A DNA stretch of 64,000 nt from an uncultured Acetatifactor sp. (GTDB lineage: Bacteria > Bacillota > Clostridia > Lachnospirales > Lachnospiraceae): NCBI GenBank assembly GCA_910585805.1, contig CAJUFB010000004.1:45372-109371 (forward strand). Direction: 5' to 3'. The notes beneath the pieces were generated by a model. That model did no database searches. It saw nothing but the letters and a program-made list of their open reading frames with translations, and was not told where the DNA came from. This document shows, piece by piece, positions 1 to 8,227 of this stretch (positions are counted from its first letter, which is position 1; every line of letters begins with the position of its first letter). The position numbers and the translations under genes are program-made.

Positions 1-18
1 TAAGGAAGTGTCTACAAA
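1..18. repeat. terminus of repeat family 2
   Basis: The first bases match the terminal sequence of the copies near 3.2, 15.7 and 52.6 kb (TAAGGAAGTGTCTACAAA), but the internal part of the element is not recognisable afterwards. It may be a solo end, or a copy that begins outside the window. Bases 19-110 hold nothing else that I can identify. Confidence 0.5.
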
Positions 19-110
19 CGCTTCCATCCGCAGCCGTATTGCCCTGCACAGTATCTCCCGGGCGCTGCGTTCTCTCCTTCCGAACCGGCCGGCGAAACGA
101 ACCCGTTTCT

Positions 111-1265
111 TCAGCCCACATCCTCATAAAATATCTCAAGGATCAATTCATATAATGCCTTTTCATCCACATGGAATTCCTCAAATTGTACTCCCATCAC
201 CGTCTCTCCGGACAGGATATGCATATCCTCTCTGTTAAAGCTGTATCCCACTGCCTGCATGGCAAGGTAGCTCACTTCGTCCACGGTGATGTCTGTCACC
301 ATGTATTTATCCAACATCCCGTACAAGGCTACCGGGAAGGTGATGTCTTCCTTCAGCTTCCCAAGGGCTGCGGCGGCATATGCCTCCAGGTACTGTACCT
401 GTCTTTCCAGGCGTTTCCAGGCGCTGTTGAAGCCTGTCACGTCCCGGTTATGCAGGTAATCATAAGCATTCAGCCCCTCCAGGAGGATCTCTTCCCCCTC
501 CTTTACGGTTACATCCCGCAGCAGCATGGATTCCAGCGCTGTCAGGCGGATTCCTCCCACCGCGTCATTGAGTACCGGCACCGCGCCCATGTTGATGGCA
601 CAATAACCATGGATGGGCAGGCCATAGAACAGCCCGGATACTGCCTTTACGCTTCTTTCGCAGCTTGTCTCCGCCCCGTCCCCGTAGGCGTGCTGCAGCG
701 TAATCTGCCCTTCCGCCGTGCCGATATATCTTCCGTCTTTTTCATATACTTCCAGTTCTGTCATGGTATCACGGGGAATCCCGATCACTGACATCTTCTT
801 CCTGTGGGGATCCAGCATCAGCAGAAACAGCGCGTCCGACTGGCCCCCGTATTCCCCCTCCTCCACAGGCTGCGCTTCCTCCAGCCTGTCAATCCCCAGA
901 AACAGGAAGGTCAGGATGTCGGCGTTATAGCGGTAGTGGATCCCGTTGTACCGGATGTCTCCCTCCTGCCAGTCCTCTGTCTCCTCCCCGGCTCCCCCTT
1001 CTTTCAGTGATACCGACATTTCTGACAGGGTTGTCACAAGGGCGCTGCTGTCCGCCCTGCCGTAGAGACTGCTTTTTCCTGACAGCTGCAGAAAAAGGAA
1101 AAGCGTGCCGCATACTGTTGCCAGGGCGGCAATTGCCAGTACTGCGCCGGCCAGGATGCGCCGGATTTTCGATGCCCTGCTTCTGACACCGGTCCTCCTC
1201 CCCTCTGTTCCGCCTGTCCCCCTCCTGTCTGTCCTGCCCTGCTGTTTTTCCTTCTCATTCTCCAT
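111..1265 (-). CDS. LytR-CpsA-Psr (LCP) family wall-polymer ligase
   Basis: A 384-residue membrane protein. The N-terminus is charged and cytoplasmic, and one membrane segment spans about residues 36-60. The extracellular LCP domain follows from about residue 118. Typical LCP blocks are visible: FLFLGIDR, SDALFLL with the conserved Asp, IGIPRDTM with the catalytic-site Arg, INMGAVPVLNDAVGGI, and an Arg-rich HNRDVTGFNSAWKRLERQ segment. LCP proteins attach phosphopolymers such as teichoic acids or capsule to peptidoglycan. The start overlaps the end of the sortase gene by 11 bases, so the two are translated from one transcript and probably both act at the cell surface. The exact polymer cannot be told. 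Confidence 0.9.
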   Translation of the reverse strand: MENEKEKQQGRTDRRGTGGTEGRRTGVRSRASKIRRILAGAVLAIAALATVCGTLFLFLQLSGKSSLYGRADSSALVTTLSEMSVSLKEGGAGEETEDWQEGDIRYNGIHYRYNADILTFLFLGIDRLEEAQPVEEGEYGGQSDALFLLMLDPHRKKMSVIGIPRDTMTELEVYEKDGRYIGTAEGQITLQHAYGDGAETSCERSVKAVSGLFYGLPIHGYCAINMGAVPVLNDAVGGIRLTALESMLLRDVTVKEGEEILLEGLNAYDYLHNRDVTGFNSAWKRLERQVQYLEAYAAAALGKLKEDITFPVALYGMLDKYMVTDITVDEVSYLAMQAVGYSFNREDMHILSGETVMGVQFEEFHVDEKALYELILEIFYEDVG

Positions 1266-2127
1266 TCAGCAGCACCCCCTGTACCAGAAAGCGGTTGTCG
1301 GGTTTGTTGGCTATGCAGGTAGACATTGTCAGGATGCGACTTTCTTCTGTTACTTCCACTTCCTCCAGCAGCACTCTTCCCATGTCCCTCACGTTCCGGA
1401 TGGCGTCCAGATATTCTGTAAATTCCGCCGTCCGGGTGTAGTCGTGGTTGTAGAGGATGTGCGCGTCGCTGTATTCATGGGCTGAAAATATCTCATACAC
1501 CAGCAGGCCCTCTTCCGTATAAATGTACACATAGGGGTGTTCCTCCATGTACTGGCTGTCACTGTACCGGTGCAGCCCGGCAAACATGCTGCCGTTTTTC
1601 ATGTTGTGGCCGTACAGCACGGTCACTGGATCCGTAAAGTCTTTCGCATTATAGTCTTCCGTATAGATGCAGCCCGGGTAGCCGCGGCTGCCGTCCAGGT
1701 TGTAGTTTAAGTACCAGGTATTGTCCGTGGGGTGCTGCAGTACCGGATAGTCTATCTTTGTGTCCGGGATGTATATCCAGGCGTATATGTCTTCGTTTGT
1801 TTCTGCCTGCAGTTCTTCAAAGTTCACTGTTTTCTCCGGAATGGGTACTCCCAGCTCCTCCAGTATGGCCATGGGGTCCTTTTCCTCCGGCGGCGCCTGT
1901 GTCTCCTCCGGTTCCGGCTCCTCTGTCTTTTCCGGCTCCGGCGCGGCAGTCACGGCTTCGGTCTGCTCCGCCAGCTTTCCGTATTCTTCTTCCGCGCGGG
2001 ACTGGGTTTCCTTTCCTGCGCAGGCTACTGCCGTACAGATGAGCGCTGCCGCCAGCAGCAGGACGCTGGCCGTCTTCCACCTGCGGCCGTATTCTGCCTT
2101 ATGCTTCCTCTCCCCTGTTCTCTTCAT
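1255..2127 (-). CDS. srtB: class B sortase
   Basis: About 290 residues from the chosen start, an ATG preceded by an AGGAACAGGAT ribosome-binding stretch; an in-frame ATG 27 codons upstream lacks one. The N-terminus is basic and followed by a hydrophobic segment ending AVACAG, which could be a signal anchor or a weak lipobox. A Pro/Glu-rich linker follows. The catalytic His lies in LYGHNMKNGSMFAG, the nucleophilic Cys in LTMSTC, and the active-site Arg in NRFLVQG, the class B arrangement. Sortases cut a C-terminal sorting motif and attach the protein to peptidoglycan. No sortase substrate with an LPxTG/NPQTN-like tail is visible in this window. The gene overlaps the upstream HTH gene and the downstream LCP gene. 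Confidence 0.92.
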   Translation of the reverse strand: MKRTGERKHKAEYGRRWKTASVLLLAAALICTAVACAGKETQSRAEEEYGKLAEQTEAVTAAPEPEKTEEPEPEETQAPPEEKDPMAILEELGVPIPEKTVNFEELQAETNEDIYAWIYIPDTKIDYPVLQHPTDNTWYLNYNLDGSRGYPGCIYTEDYNAKDFTDPVTVLYGHNMKNGSMFAGLHRYSDSQYMEEHPYVYIYTEEGLLVYEIFSAHEYSDAHILYNHDYTRTAEFTEYLDAIRNVRDMGRVLLEEVEVTEESRILTMSTCIANKPDNRFLVQGVLLNGE

Positions 2128-2353
2128 ATCCTGTTCCTTTCTCCTTCCGGTCCGGCACATACCGCACGATATCCTGCAGCGCGCACTCAAATATGCCGCA
2201 CAGTCCATCCAGCGTTGTCGTGTTTACAGGTTTGTTCTTCCTGAGCTTGTCAATGGTGGAGCCGGATATCCGGTGTCTCGTGACCAGCGTGTAGGTGGTT
2301 TCCTCCGACTGTCTCAGCGTCTCCCAGAATGGTTTATAGTCTATCAATCTCAT
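2099..2353 (-). CDS. small Cro/C1-type HTH regulator
   Basis: An 84-residue protein made almost wholly of one helix-turn-helix domain. It matches the small XRE regulators with the pattern ISGSTIDKLRKN followed by LCGIFECALQDIVRYV. It has no ligand-binding domain. The ATG used here sits only one base after GGAGG; a TTG two codons later (position 2347) has better spacing and may be the true start. It is the first gene of the run HTH-sortase-LCP, with a 29-base overlap into the sortase gene, so it probably controls that run. Confidence 0.85.
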   Translation of the reverse strand: MRLIDYKPFWETLRQSEETTYTLVTRHRISGSTIDKLRKNKPVNTTTLDGLCGIFECALQDIVRYVPDRKEKGTGYEENRGEEA

Positions 2354-2433
2354 CCCTCCGTTCTGTTTTCTGCCTGTTTTCAGGATTATGCGGTATAATT
2401 ATGCTTTCTTATGTATTTTTTCTTCCTGAAAAG

Positions 2434-2468
2434 GTTCGCCTTATGTGTAAGTAAGGCGAACTTTTTTT
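2434..2468. repeat. inverted-repeat hairpin, left copy
   Basis: A 10-bp stem GTTCGCCTTA/TAAGGCGAAC followed by a T-run. On the plus strand it has the form of a Rho-independent terminator. The reverse complement of the whole 34-base block occurs exactly at 2911-2950. Confidence 0.8.
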
Positions 2469-2910
2469 AATAACTTTAACTATTCTATACCATTTATCCG
2501 TACAATGCAAGAGGATTTTTTTCTTTTGTATTTTTTGGCAAATTTGCTGATTTGAGATAGTTGTTTTCCTGATCATATACAGCAGAATGCTGTTTTTTGG
2601 CGGTTTTCACAGTGATCCGAGCGGTTTTAAGCCGCGACAGCTCTATCTGAAAAACGTAATTATAATTTATAGTATATTTTAAAACATATATTACTTAAAA
2701 GAAATACTAAAACGATAAAATGTAAATAAATGAATGCAAAATAGTACTTTTCTGCGTATGACTATCTTTTCTCCCTTGTCTCATAGAGATCCAATCCCCG
2801 CGACACCGCATTTTTCCTGCATAATCCGGCTTTCATATATACGTTTTCCTGTTTCCGGTCATCTAAGTAACAACAGCGGACAATCGTACCTCCGATTCCC
2901 CCGGTCTGTC
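2469..2910. other. AT-rich gap between two inverted hairpins
   Basis: About 440 bases, markedly AT-rich around 2650-2740 and unlike the GC-balanced surroundings. I see no convincing gene. The stretch is bounded on both sides by exact inverted copies of one hairpin. It could be the relic of a small mobile unit or simply a spacer between two terminators. Confidence 0.5.
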
Positions 2911-2950
2911 AAAAAAGTTCGCCTTACTTACACATAAGGCGAACTTTTTT
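2911..2950. repeat. inverted-repeat hairpin, right copy
   Basis: The exact reverse complement of the block at 2434-2468, with A-runs before and T-runs after the stem, so it could terminate transcription in either direction. Confidence 0.8.
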
Positions 2951-3013
2951 GTTTCCGGCAGATTCACATCCCGGATTTTCCTAAAACCCCGGTTCCCCGG
3001 GAACTCTAATCCC

Positions 3014-3121
3014 TTAAGGAACTTCCGAAAAATAACTTGCGCAATCTGTTCAGGGCAAACCTGATAAAATCAATAAATTCCGCTATAAGCCTGCGCAAGT
3101 TATTTGGAAGCATTTCCTTAC
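3014..3121. repeat. repeat family 2, copy A
   Basis: A palindromic element. AATAACTTGCGCA near the left end pairs with TGCGCAAGTTATT near the right end, and the tips are TTAAGGAA and TTTCCTTAC. It has no open frame of its own and lies directly beside copy B. Confidence 0.7.
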
Positions 3122-3128
3122 GAGCCGT

Positions 3129-3228
3129 TATGAATAAAATAACTGATACAACTTCTTTAGAGAAAACACTGGAAATACAAGGAAAACAGCTTTATACTCG
3201 TATCAGTTATTTGCAGACACTTCCTTAC
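3129..3228. repeat. repeat family 2, copy B
   Basis: A palindromic element with AATAACTGATACAA near the left end and TCGTATCAGTTATT near the right end, finishing in GCAGACACTTCCTTAC. Compared with copy A the internal arms have changed in a compensated way, so the foldback is kept. Confidence 0.75.
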
Positions 3229-3258
3229 TTCGGACGGGCCAGTATTCCCAAATGTATC

Positions 3259-3432
3259 TTAATCCATGATACTGTAGCTCATCCACTCGTAAAGCAGCTT
3301 CGTCCCCTCCATGATCTCCGGCGGCAGAAGCGCCCTGGCCACCAGCTTCAATTCTTCCGACTCTATGTCCGTACGTCTTAAATGCGCATAATCGCCGTCG
3401 ATATCCACTACTACATATTCATATCTGTTCAT
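3259..3432 (-). CDS. small DUF3006-like protein
   Basis: About 57 residues from the ATG that follows an AAGAGGAACAAG ribosome-binding stretch. The pattern VVDIDGDYAHLRR, then LPPEIMEGTKLLYEW, resembles the small DUF3006 proteins, which form a short beta-barrel and have no known role. It lies between repeat family 2 on one side and a family 3 repeat that ends exactly at its ribosome-binding site. An upstream in-frame ATG at 3546 would only add residues encoded by the repeat and is unlikely. Confidence 0.6.
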   Translation of the reverse strand: MNRYEYVVVDIDGDYAHLRRTDIESEELKLVARALLPPEIMEGTKLLYEWMSYSIMD

Positions 3433-3439
3433 CTTGTTC

Positions 3440-3567
3440 CTCTTATTCCAGTTCCGTATGTCCCCTGACAGTGCCTTTCCCGGCAGAGAATTTCCGGCCG
3501 CAAAGTGATGCGTCCGTAAATGCTCCGGGCTTTTGTCCGGGCACATACTGTTTCCAGTTCCGTATGT
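3440..3567. repeat. repeat family 3 (ribosome-binding-site-linked), copy A
   Basis: A palindromic unit with TTCCAGTTCCGTATGT at both ends and the inner motif ATTTCCGGCCGCA followed by GCGTCCGTAAATGCTCCGGG. Related copies lie at 38.1 and 54.3-54.5 kb. Its left end abuts the ribosome-binding site of the small gene at 3259-3432. Confidence 0.7.
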
Positions 3568-3569
3568 GT

Positions 3570-3612
3570 CGAAAACCCCGGACAGACATTCTACCTGTAT
3601 CCGGGGTTTTCG
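3570..3612 (-). terminator. groESL terminator
   Basis: The stem CGAAAACCCCGGA/TCCGGGGTTTTCG closes a loop of about 17 bases, just past the groEL stop codon. The stem is perfect and strong, so it is a likely transcript end. Confidence 0.75.
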
Positions 3613-3643
3613 ATTTTCGTTCTATCCAGTTATCTCGTTTTGA

Positions 3644-5269
3644 TTACATCATACCGCCCATTCCGCCGGCGCCTGCAGGCATGGCGGGGGTCTCTTCCTT
3701 AATATTGGCAACAACGCTCTCGGTGGTCAGCAGAGTGCTTGCAACGCTGGTGGCGTTCTGCAGAGCGCTTCTGGTCACCTTCGCAGGGTCAAGGATGCCT
3801 GCGTCAACCATGTTCACATACTCTTCCTTCAGTACGTCAAAGCCAACTCCGGGTTCGGACTCCCTGACCTTGTTGATGATGACACTGCCTTCCAGACCTG
3901 CGTTTGCGGCAATGTGGAACAGAGGAGACTCCAGTGCCTTCAGGACAATGCCTGCGCCGGTCTTCTCGTCGCCTTCCAGTGTCTCAGCCAGTTTGGAAAC
4001 TTCCTTGGCTGCATGGATATAAGCGGAGCCTCCGCCGCAGATGATGCCTTCCTCCACGGCTGCCCTGGTAGCTGCCAGAGCGTCTTCCATACGAAGCTTT
4101 GCTTCCTTCATCTCGGTCTCTGTAGCAGCGCCTACGCGGATAACGGCTACACCGCCGGCCAGCTTGGCCAGTCTCTCCTGAAGCTTCTCTCTGTCGAAAT
4201 CAGATGTGGTCTCTTCAATCTGCTTCTTAATCTGTGCGATGCGGGCCTGGATCTCAGACTTCTCGCCTTCGCCGTCCACGATCACGGTATTTTCTTTCTG
4301 AACCTTCACGGATTTTGCATGGCCCAGCATATCCATGGTGGTATCTTTCAGTTCATACCCCAGATCGGAACTGATAACAGTACCGCCCGTGAGGATAGCG
4401 ATGTCCTGCAGCATATCCTTTCTCCTGTCGCCGTAGCCGGGAGCCTTTACAGCCACTACATTGAAGGTGCCGCGCAGCTTGTTGACGATCAGAGTAGTCA
4501 GCGCTTCGCCTTCCACATCCTCGGCAATGATGAGAAGCTTCGCGCCGGACTGAACGATCTGCTCCAACAGCGGCAGGATCTCCTGAATATTGGAAATCTT
4601 CTTGTCTGTGATCAAGATGCAGGGATTATCCAGAGTAGCTTCCATCTTATCCATATCTGTAGCCATGTAAGCAGAGATATAGCCTCTGTCAAACTGCATG
4701 CCTTCTACCAGATCCAGCTCAGTCTGCATGGTCTTGGACTCTTCGATGGTAATAACGCCGTCTCCGCTGACCTTCTCCATGGCATCCGCCACCAACTGTC
4801 CTACTTCTTCATCTCCTGCAGAGATAGCGGCAACTCTGGCGATATGCTCCTTGCCGTTTACCTTCTGGCTCATCCTGGAGATAGCTTCCACAGCGCATTC
4901 CGTAGCCTTCTTCATGCCTTTTCTCAGAATGATGGGATTAGCGCCTGCCGCCAGGTTCTTGATCCCTGCGTTTACCATTGCCTGGGCCAGAACGGTTGCG
5001 GTGGTGGTACCGTCGCCGGCCACGTCATTGGTCTTGGTAGCCACTTCCTTCACCAGCTGCGCGCCCATGTTCTCAAAAGCGTCTGCCAGCTCGATCTCCT
5101 TCGCGATGGTCACACCGTCATTGGTGATCAGGGGAGCGCCGAAGGACTTATCGAGTACTACATTTCTTCCTTTCGGTCCAAGTGTCACTCTCACGGTGTC
5201 GCTGAGCTGATTGACACCGGACTCTAATGCTGCACGGGCTTCCGCTCCGTATTTGATCTCTTTTGCCAT
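3644..5269 (-). CDS. groL: chaperonin GroEL (60 kDa)
   Basis: 541 residues, the usual length. The chosen ATG (MAKEIKYG) follows a GGAGG-containing site. Hallmarks include VRVTLGPKGRNVVLDKSFG, the ATP-binding GDGTTTATVLAQ segment and the flexible GGMGGMM tail. The protein forms the double-ring folding chamber that works with GroES and ATP in the cytoplasm. It is the second gene of the groES-groEL pair, separated by a 233-base spacer with several stem-loops. Expression should follow the CIRCE operator upstream of groES. Confidence 0.98.
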   Translation of the reverse strand: MAKEIKYGAEARAALESGVNQLSDTVRVTLGPKGRNVVLDKSFGAPLITNDGVTIAKEIELADAFENMGAQLVKEVATKTNDVAGDGTTTATVLAQAMVNAGIKNLAAGANPIILRKGMKKATECAVEAISRMSQKVNGKEHIARVAAISAGDEEVGQLVADAMEKVSGDGVITIEESKTMQTELDLVEGMQFDRGYISAYMATDMDKMEATLDNPCILITDKKISNIQEILPLLEQIVQSGAKLLIIAEDVEGEALTTLIVNKLRGTFNVVAVKAPGYGDRRKDMLQDIAILTGGTVISSDLGYELKDTTMDMLGHAKSVKVQKENTVIVDGEGEKSEIQARIAQIKKQIEETTSDFDREKLQERLAKLAGGVAVIRVGAATETEMKEAKLRMEDALAATRAAVEEGIICGGGSAYIHAAKEVSKLAETLEGDEKTGAGIVLKALESPLFHIAANAGLEGSVIINKVRESEPGVGFDVLKEEYVNMVDAGILDPAKVTRSALQNATSVASTLLTTESVVANIKEETPAMPAGAGGMGGMM

Positions 5270-5311
5270 GATAATCATGCCTCCATTTTCTAAATGATTT
5301 ATTATTCTATA

Positions 5312-5372
5312 CTGCATAACGCTGAATACCGCCTAATGTAATCATGCGATTGAGCCAGTCAGCGTTATGCAG
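5312..5372. other. long stem-loop in groES-groEL spacer
   Basis: A perfect 14-bp inverted repeat, CTGCATAACGCTGA/TCAGCGTTATGCAG, surrounds a 33-base loop just upstream of the groEL ribosome-binding site. Smaller hairpins follow in the same spacer, for example GGAAGAAAC/GTTTCTTCC near 5430-5455 and GGCCTG/CAGGCC near 5474-5492. They may stabilise or attenuate the message between the two genes. Confidence 0.6.
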
Positions 5373-5502
5373 TCTGGTTTCACGGTAAGTGAAATCGTTA
5401 AGCAGTATAACTTATCTTGCTTCACAACTGGAAGAAACACCGCTGCGTTTCTTCCGACAACTTAGAAACCTTTGGCCTGGTGCTTTCAGGCCTTAGATTT
5501 CC

Positions 5503-5790
5503 TTAGTTGTTTATGACTGCCAGGATATCGTTCTGCTTTACTACGATGAATTCTTCCTCGTCCAGCTTCACTTCCGTTCCGGCATACTTGGAGTAGATCA
5601 CGTTGTCGCCGGCCTTTACCTCCATCTTCACTTCCTTGCCGTCCACCATGCCGCCAGGGCCTACCGCAACCACCTCTGCCTGCTGGGGCTTCTCCTTGCT
5701 CTGTCCGGGAAGGACGATGCCGGATTTGGTGGTTTCTTCAGCTACCAGCTGTTTTAATACAACTCTGTCACCCAAAGGTACTAACTTCAT
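5503..5790 (-). CDS. groS: co-chaperonin GroES (10 kDa)
   Basis: 95 residues, full length. It starts MKLVPLGDRVVLKQ. The mobile-loop region ETTKSGIVLPGQSKEKPQQ is clear, as is the GDNVIYSKYAGTEVK segment near the C-terminus. It forms the heptameric lid of the GroEL chamber. It is the first gene of the pair, directly behind a perfect CIRCE element. Confidence 0.98.
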   Translation of the reverse strand: MKLVPLGDRVVLKQLVAEETTKSGIVLPGQSKEKPQQAEVVAVGPGGMVDGKEVKMEVKAGDNVIYSKYAGTEVKLDEEEFIVVKQNDILAVINN

Positions 5791-5839
5791 GATAATTGCC
5801 TCCTGTCATTTTCATTTATTTTTCTTGGATCAATATCTG

Positions 5840-5866
5840 TTAGCACTCATTTGATACGAGTGCTAA
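5840..5866 (-). promoter_or_regulatory. CIRCE operator (HrcA site)
   Basis: A perfect TTAGCACTC-N9-GAGTGCTAA inverted repeat upstream of groES. HrcA, which is not encoded in this window, binds this site and represses the operon until heat shock. Confidence 0.97.
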
Positions 5867-5878
5867 TCACTAACACAT

Positions 5879-5907
5879 ATAATAGTTTTATATGTAAGTC
5901 TTTGCAA
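5879..5907 (-). promoter_or_regulatory. groESL promoter
   Basis: On the minus strand, TTGCAA, 17 bases, then TATTAT. The CIRCE operator begins about 12 bases downstream of the -10 box, the usual place for HrcA repression. Confidence 0.8.
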
Positions 5908-6141
5908 ACATATTCACGGAAAATGAAAAAAATTTATCTCTTTTTTTCTCTTGTTTTCTCTTGTTTTCTCTCATTATCTCAATTTGTCCATGATTGGGTG
6001 ATTTAATATTTATTTTAGAAATGGGTAATTTTTCCGGGAGTTTCTGCCGATACAATAAATAAGAATTATGGTAACTGCACTATTGAAATACGCATCCAAG
6101 GAGGGATTAACGCAGCAAACGGACTTCAAACTAATTTCAAA

Positions 6142-6363
6142 GTGTATCCTGTTCAGATGGTAACCGGCGTACGGAAACCGAAAAGAGAGAAAGACGGTTC
6201 CGGGCATCAAAATCCCCAGACCGCCAAAACTCCCGTTTTCAACAGCGTACTTCAAAAGGCAGTGCAGGAAAATGCTCCGGAGGAATGCTACACTGTGACT
6301 TATGACAGGCAGAGCCGTCTCCAGACCTATTATTACCGCCCGTCCAGAGAGTATACCAGGTAA
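6142..6363 (+). CDS. small uncharacterised protein, start uncertain
   Basis: An open frame of 73 codons from a GTG. The second half looks coding (block KAVQENAPEECYTVTYDRQ, ending PSREYTR). The frame stays open upstream to about 6060, and a strong AAGGAGG lies at 6098-6104 with only ATT codons after it, so the true start may be further upstream or the gene may have lost its start codon. No known domain is seen. The rest of 5908-6567 holds no other gene that I can support. Confidence 0.4.
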   Translation: MYPVQMVTGVRKPKREKDGSGHQNPQTAKTPVFNSVLQKAVQENAPEECYTVTYDRQSRLQTYYYRPSREYTR

Positions 6364-6567
6364 CCGTTCGTTTTCTTTCCGTTTGAACGCAGAAAAGGCA
6401 TATGCATCCCGCATATGCCTTTTCTGTATGACCTCAGCCTGTCGGACCTTGCAGCAGGCTTCTCTTCAATATCCGCCTGCACAAGTGATCTGCCGGCTTT
6501 TCCTCACGCAGCCGCAGCTTTCTCAGAACACCGGACATGCTTCCGGCAGCGGCTGTTCAGATGAATC

Positions 6568-7254
6568 CTAGCACTTGATTTCCAGATACCCAAGAAGCTT
6601 GGACATATCATACTCCTCCAGCACACCCAGGTTGGAATCATAATACTTTCCGTCAAAATGAACAAGGTAATGGCAGTAGCGTCCCATCTTCTCCATCATA
6701 ATACAGCATTTCGGCAATACGGCATTACGTCCCTCCGTATAGTTAATAACGTCAGAATGATCAATCCCATAGTAATTCAGGGCGGAGATCATCCGTCCCA
6801 TGGTAGCCTGCCACTCTCTGCAGTCCATCACCGTGATCACCTCAGCAATGGTAAGCCCCGCCAGCATGGCCACGCAGGCTTGTCCGCAGAGGCCGTCCTC
6901 CGGCTGAATGATGACCTGCATGCTGTCGATCTTACGAACGGGATTCTCAAAGCTGTAAGGACTGTTCTGATCCATGCGGATCAAAGACCCGGTAATATGC
7001 AGCAGGATCTTATGTGCCACCCCCAGCTCCACGCTCACTGCGTCCGCGTCCGGAATATGGATCTCGTAATTGCCCTGAAATGCACTTTTTTCATTTTCCA
7101 GGGGCAGAAGTTCACACTCTATGATCTTGTTATCCAGAATCACCGCCGCCTGTATGACGTCGCGCTGTTTGCAGACTTCCCATACATTGAAGGGAATCCG
7201 GATCATGACGCCCTTTTCCTTCTTCTCTACAACCGATTCAAAAAAATACCTCAT
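6568..7254 (-). CDS. DUF1905-like barrel fused to C39-like cysteine peptidase domain
   Basis: 228 residues, starting at an ATG after GGAGGTAAGAA. Residues 1 to about 100 resemble the DUF1905 beta-barrel, with the pattern GVMIRIPFNVWEVCKQRD then FQGNYEIHIPDADAVSVELG. From about residue 120 the sequence has the layout of C39-like papain-fold peptidases: QPEDGLCGQACVAMLAG with a candidate catalytic Cys, and CHYLVHFDGKYYDSNLG with a candidate His and Asp. C39 peptidases usually trim peptide leaders during export, but no signal, membrane segment, ABC exporter or bacteriocin gene is attached here. The neighbours (AraC regulator, spoIIP) give no clue. The domain assignments come from pattern recognition only. 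Confidence 0.6.
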   Translation of the reverse strand: MRYFFESVVEKKEKGVMIRIPFNVWEVCKQRDVIQAAVILDNKIIECELLPLENEKSAFQGNYEIHIPDADAVSVELGVAHKILLHITGSLIRMDQNSPYSFENPVRKIDSMQVIIQPEDGLCGQACVAMLAGLTIAEVITVMDCREWQATMGRMISALNYYGIDHSDVINYTEGRNAVLPKCCIMMEKMGRYCHYLVHFDGKYYDSNLGVLEEYDMSKLLGYLEIKC

Positions 7255-7366
7255 TTCTTACCTCCGTCCGGGGCCTGCCCGCTTTTTGTATTTGCACCGT
7301 TTTTGTTATTGTATCAAATTCTTCCCCATTTGAAAACACTTTTCCGATAAGTTAAAAATGTAACGA

Positions 7367-8227
7367 TCAGAGATTTTTCCTGGCCTGGGACGGGGAGATC
7401 CCATAGCGCTTCTTAAACAGCTTGCTGAAATGATAGGCATCGTCATACCCCACCAGAGCCGCCACCTCCTGAATGCTTCCCTGATACCCGCCCTCCAGCA
7501 GCTCCCTGGCCTTCTCCAGCCGGAGATTGATCAGATGGCGGATAGGCGTGTTTCCTGTCTCCCCCTTGAATATCCTGGAAATATAGAAGGGGCTCAGGTA
7601 CATATTCTCCGCTATCTGGTCAAGGGAGATCTTCTCGCTGTAATGATCCTCAATATAAGTGACCACCTGCTCCGCCACATATTTCTTGCTGGCGGATTCG
7701 AAAGCATAGCCTCTGGGCCGTTCCATGGGTTCGCACTGCTCTCTGATCACCAGCAGCAACAGCTGTATCAGATAGGATTTCAGCATGAAATACCGTCCCT
7801 GCCTGCGCACGGCATTTTCCGCCTCCATGGAAGTACAGAGCTTCAGCAGCCGCTGGCTCAGCTCACCGCTTGTATGGATGATACACTCTCCTCCGGGAAG
7901 CGGCATGTGATTCTCCCTGCAGCCCGATATGCGGATATTGGAAAAACCCACAAAAAACTCCGTTGCAGGCGTATCGGCCTCGGGGCACAGCAGCGCCTGA
8001 TGTTTCACGCCGGGATTGATCATGATCAGATCTCCCTCTTTCACCGGATATATCTTATCGTTGATCCGGTATTTTCCTTCCCCGGAAAGAACATAGGCCA
8101 GTTCCAGGAAATCATGGCTTCGATATCCGGACTCCTCATTGCCCTTATGCCTGGTTCCCTTCCATATAAAAAGGAAGGTTGGATCCATCTCGTCTATGGA
8201 TATCTCTGTCGTCTTCTGCTCGTCCAT
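7367..8227 (-). CDS. AraC-family regulator with cupin sensor domain
   Basis: 286 residues. The N-terminal half (about 20-110) is a cupin-type sensor: GEGKYRINDKIYPVKEGDLIMINPGVKHQ. The C-terminal about 100 residues form the double HTH of the AraC family: ISLDQIAENMYLSPFYISRIFK, then IQEVAALVGYDDAYHFSKLFKKRYGISPSQ. Such proteins usually activate genes for sugar uptake or degradation when bound to a sugar. No sugar transporter or glycosidase is beside it, so the target is unknown. It is a single gene on the minus strand. Confidence 0.9.
   Translation of the reverse strand: MDEQKTTEISIDEMDPTFLFIWKGTRHKGNEESGYRSHDFLELAYVLSGEGKYRINDKIYPVKEGDLIMINPGVKHQALLCPEADTPATEFFVGFSNIRISGCRENHMPLPGGECIIHTSGELSQRLLKLCTSMEAENAVRRQGRYFMLKSYLIQLLLLVIREQCEPMERPRGYAFESASKKYVAEQVVTYIEDHYSEKISLDQIAENMYLSPFYISRIFKGETGNTPIRHLINLRLEKARELLEGGYQGSIQEVAALVGYDDAYHFSKLFKKRYGISPSQARKNL

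Noticed and set aside
3914..5227. Long plus-strand open frame opposite groEL
   Set aside because: It is the antisense shadow of a highly biased coding sequence; it has no ribosome-binding site and no known domain.
6010..6414. 134-codon minus-strand frame opposite the small gene at 6.1-6.4 kb
   Set aside because: No ribosome-binding site; the plus-strand frame has better protein-like composition.
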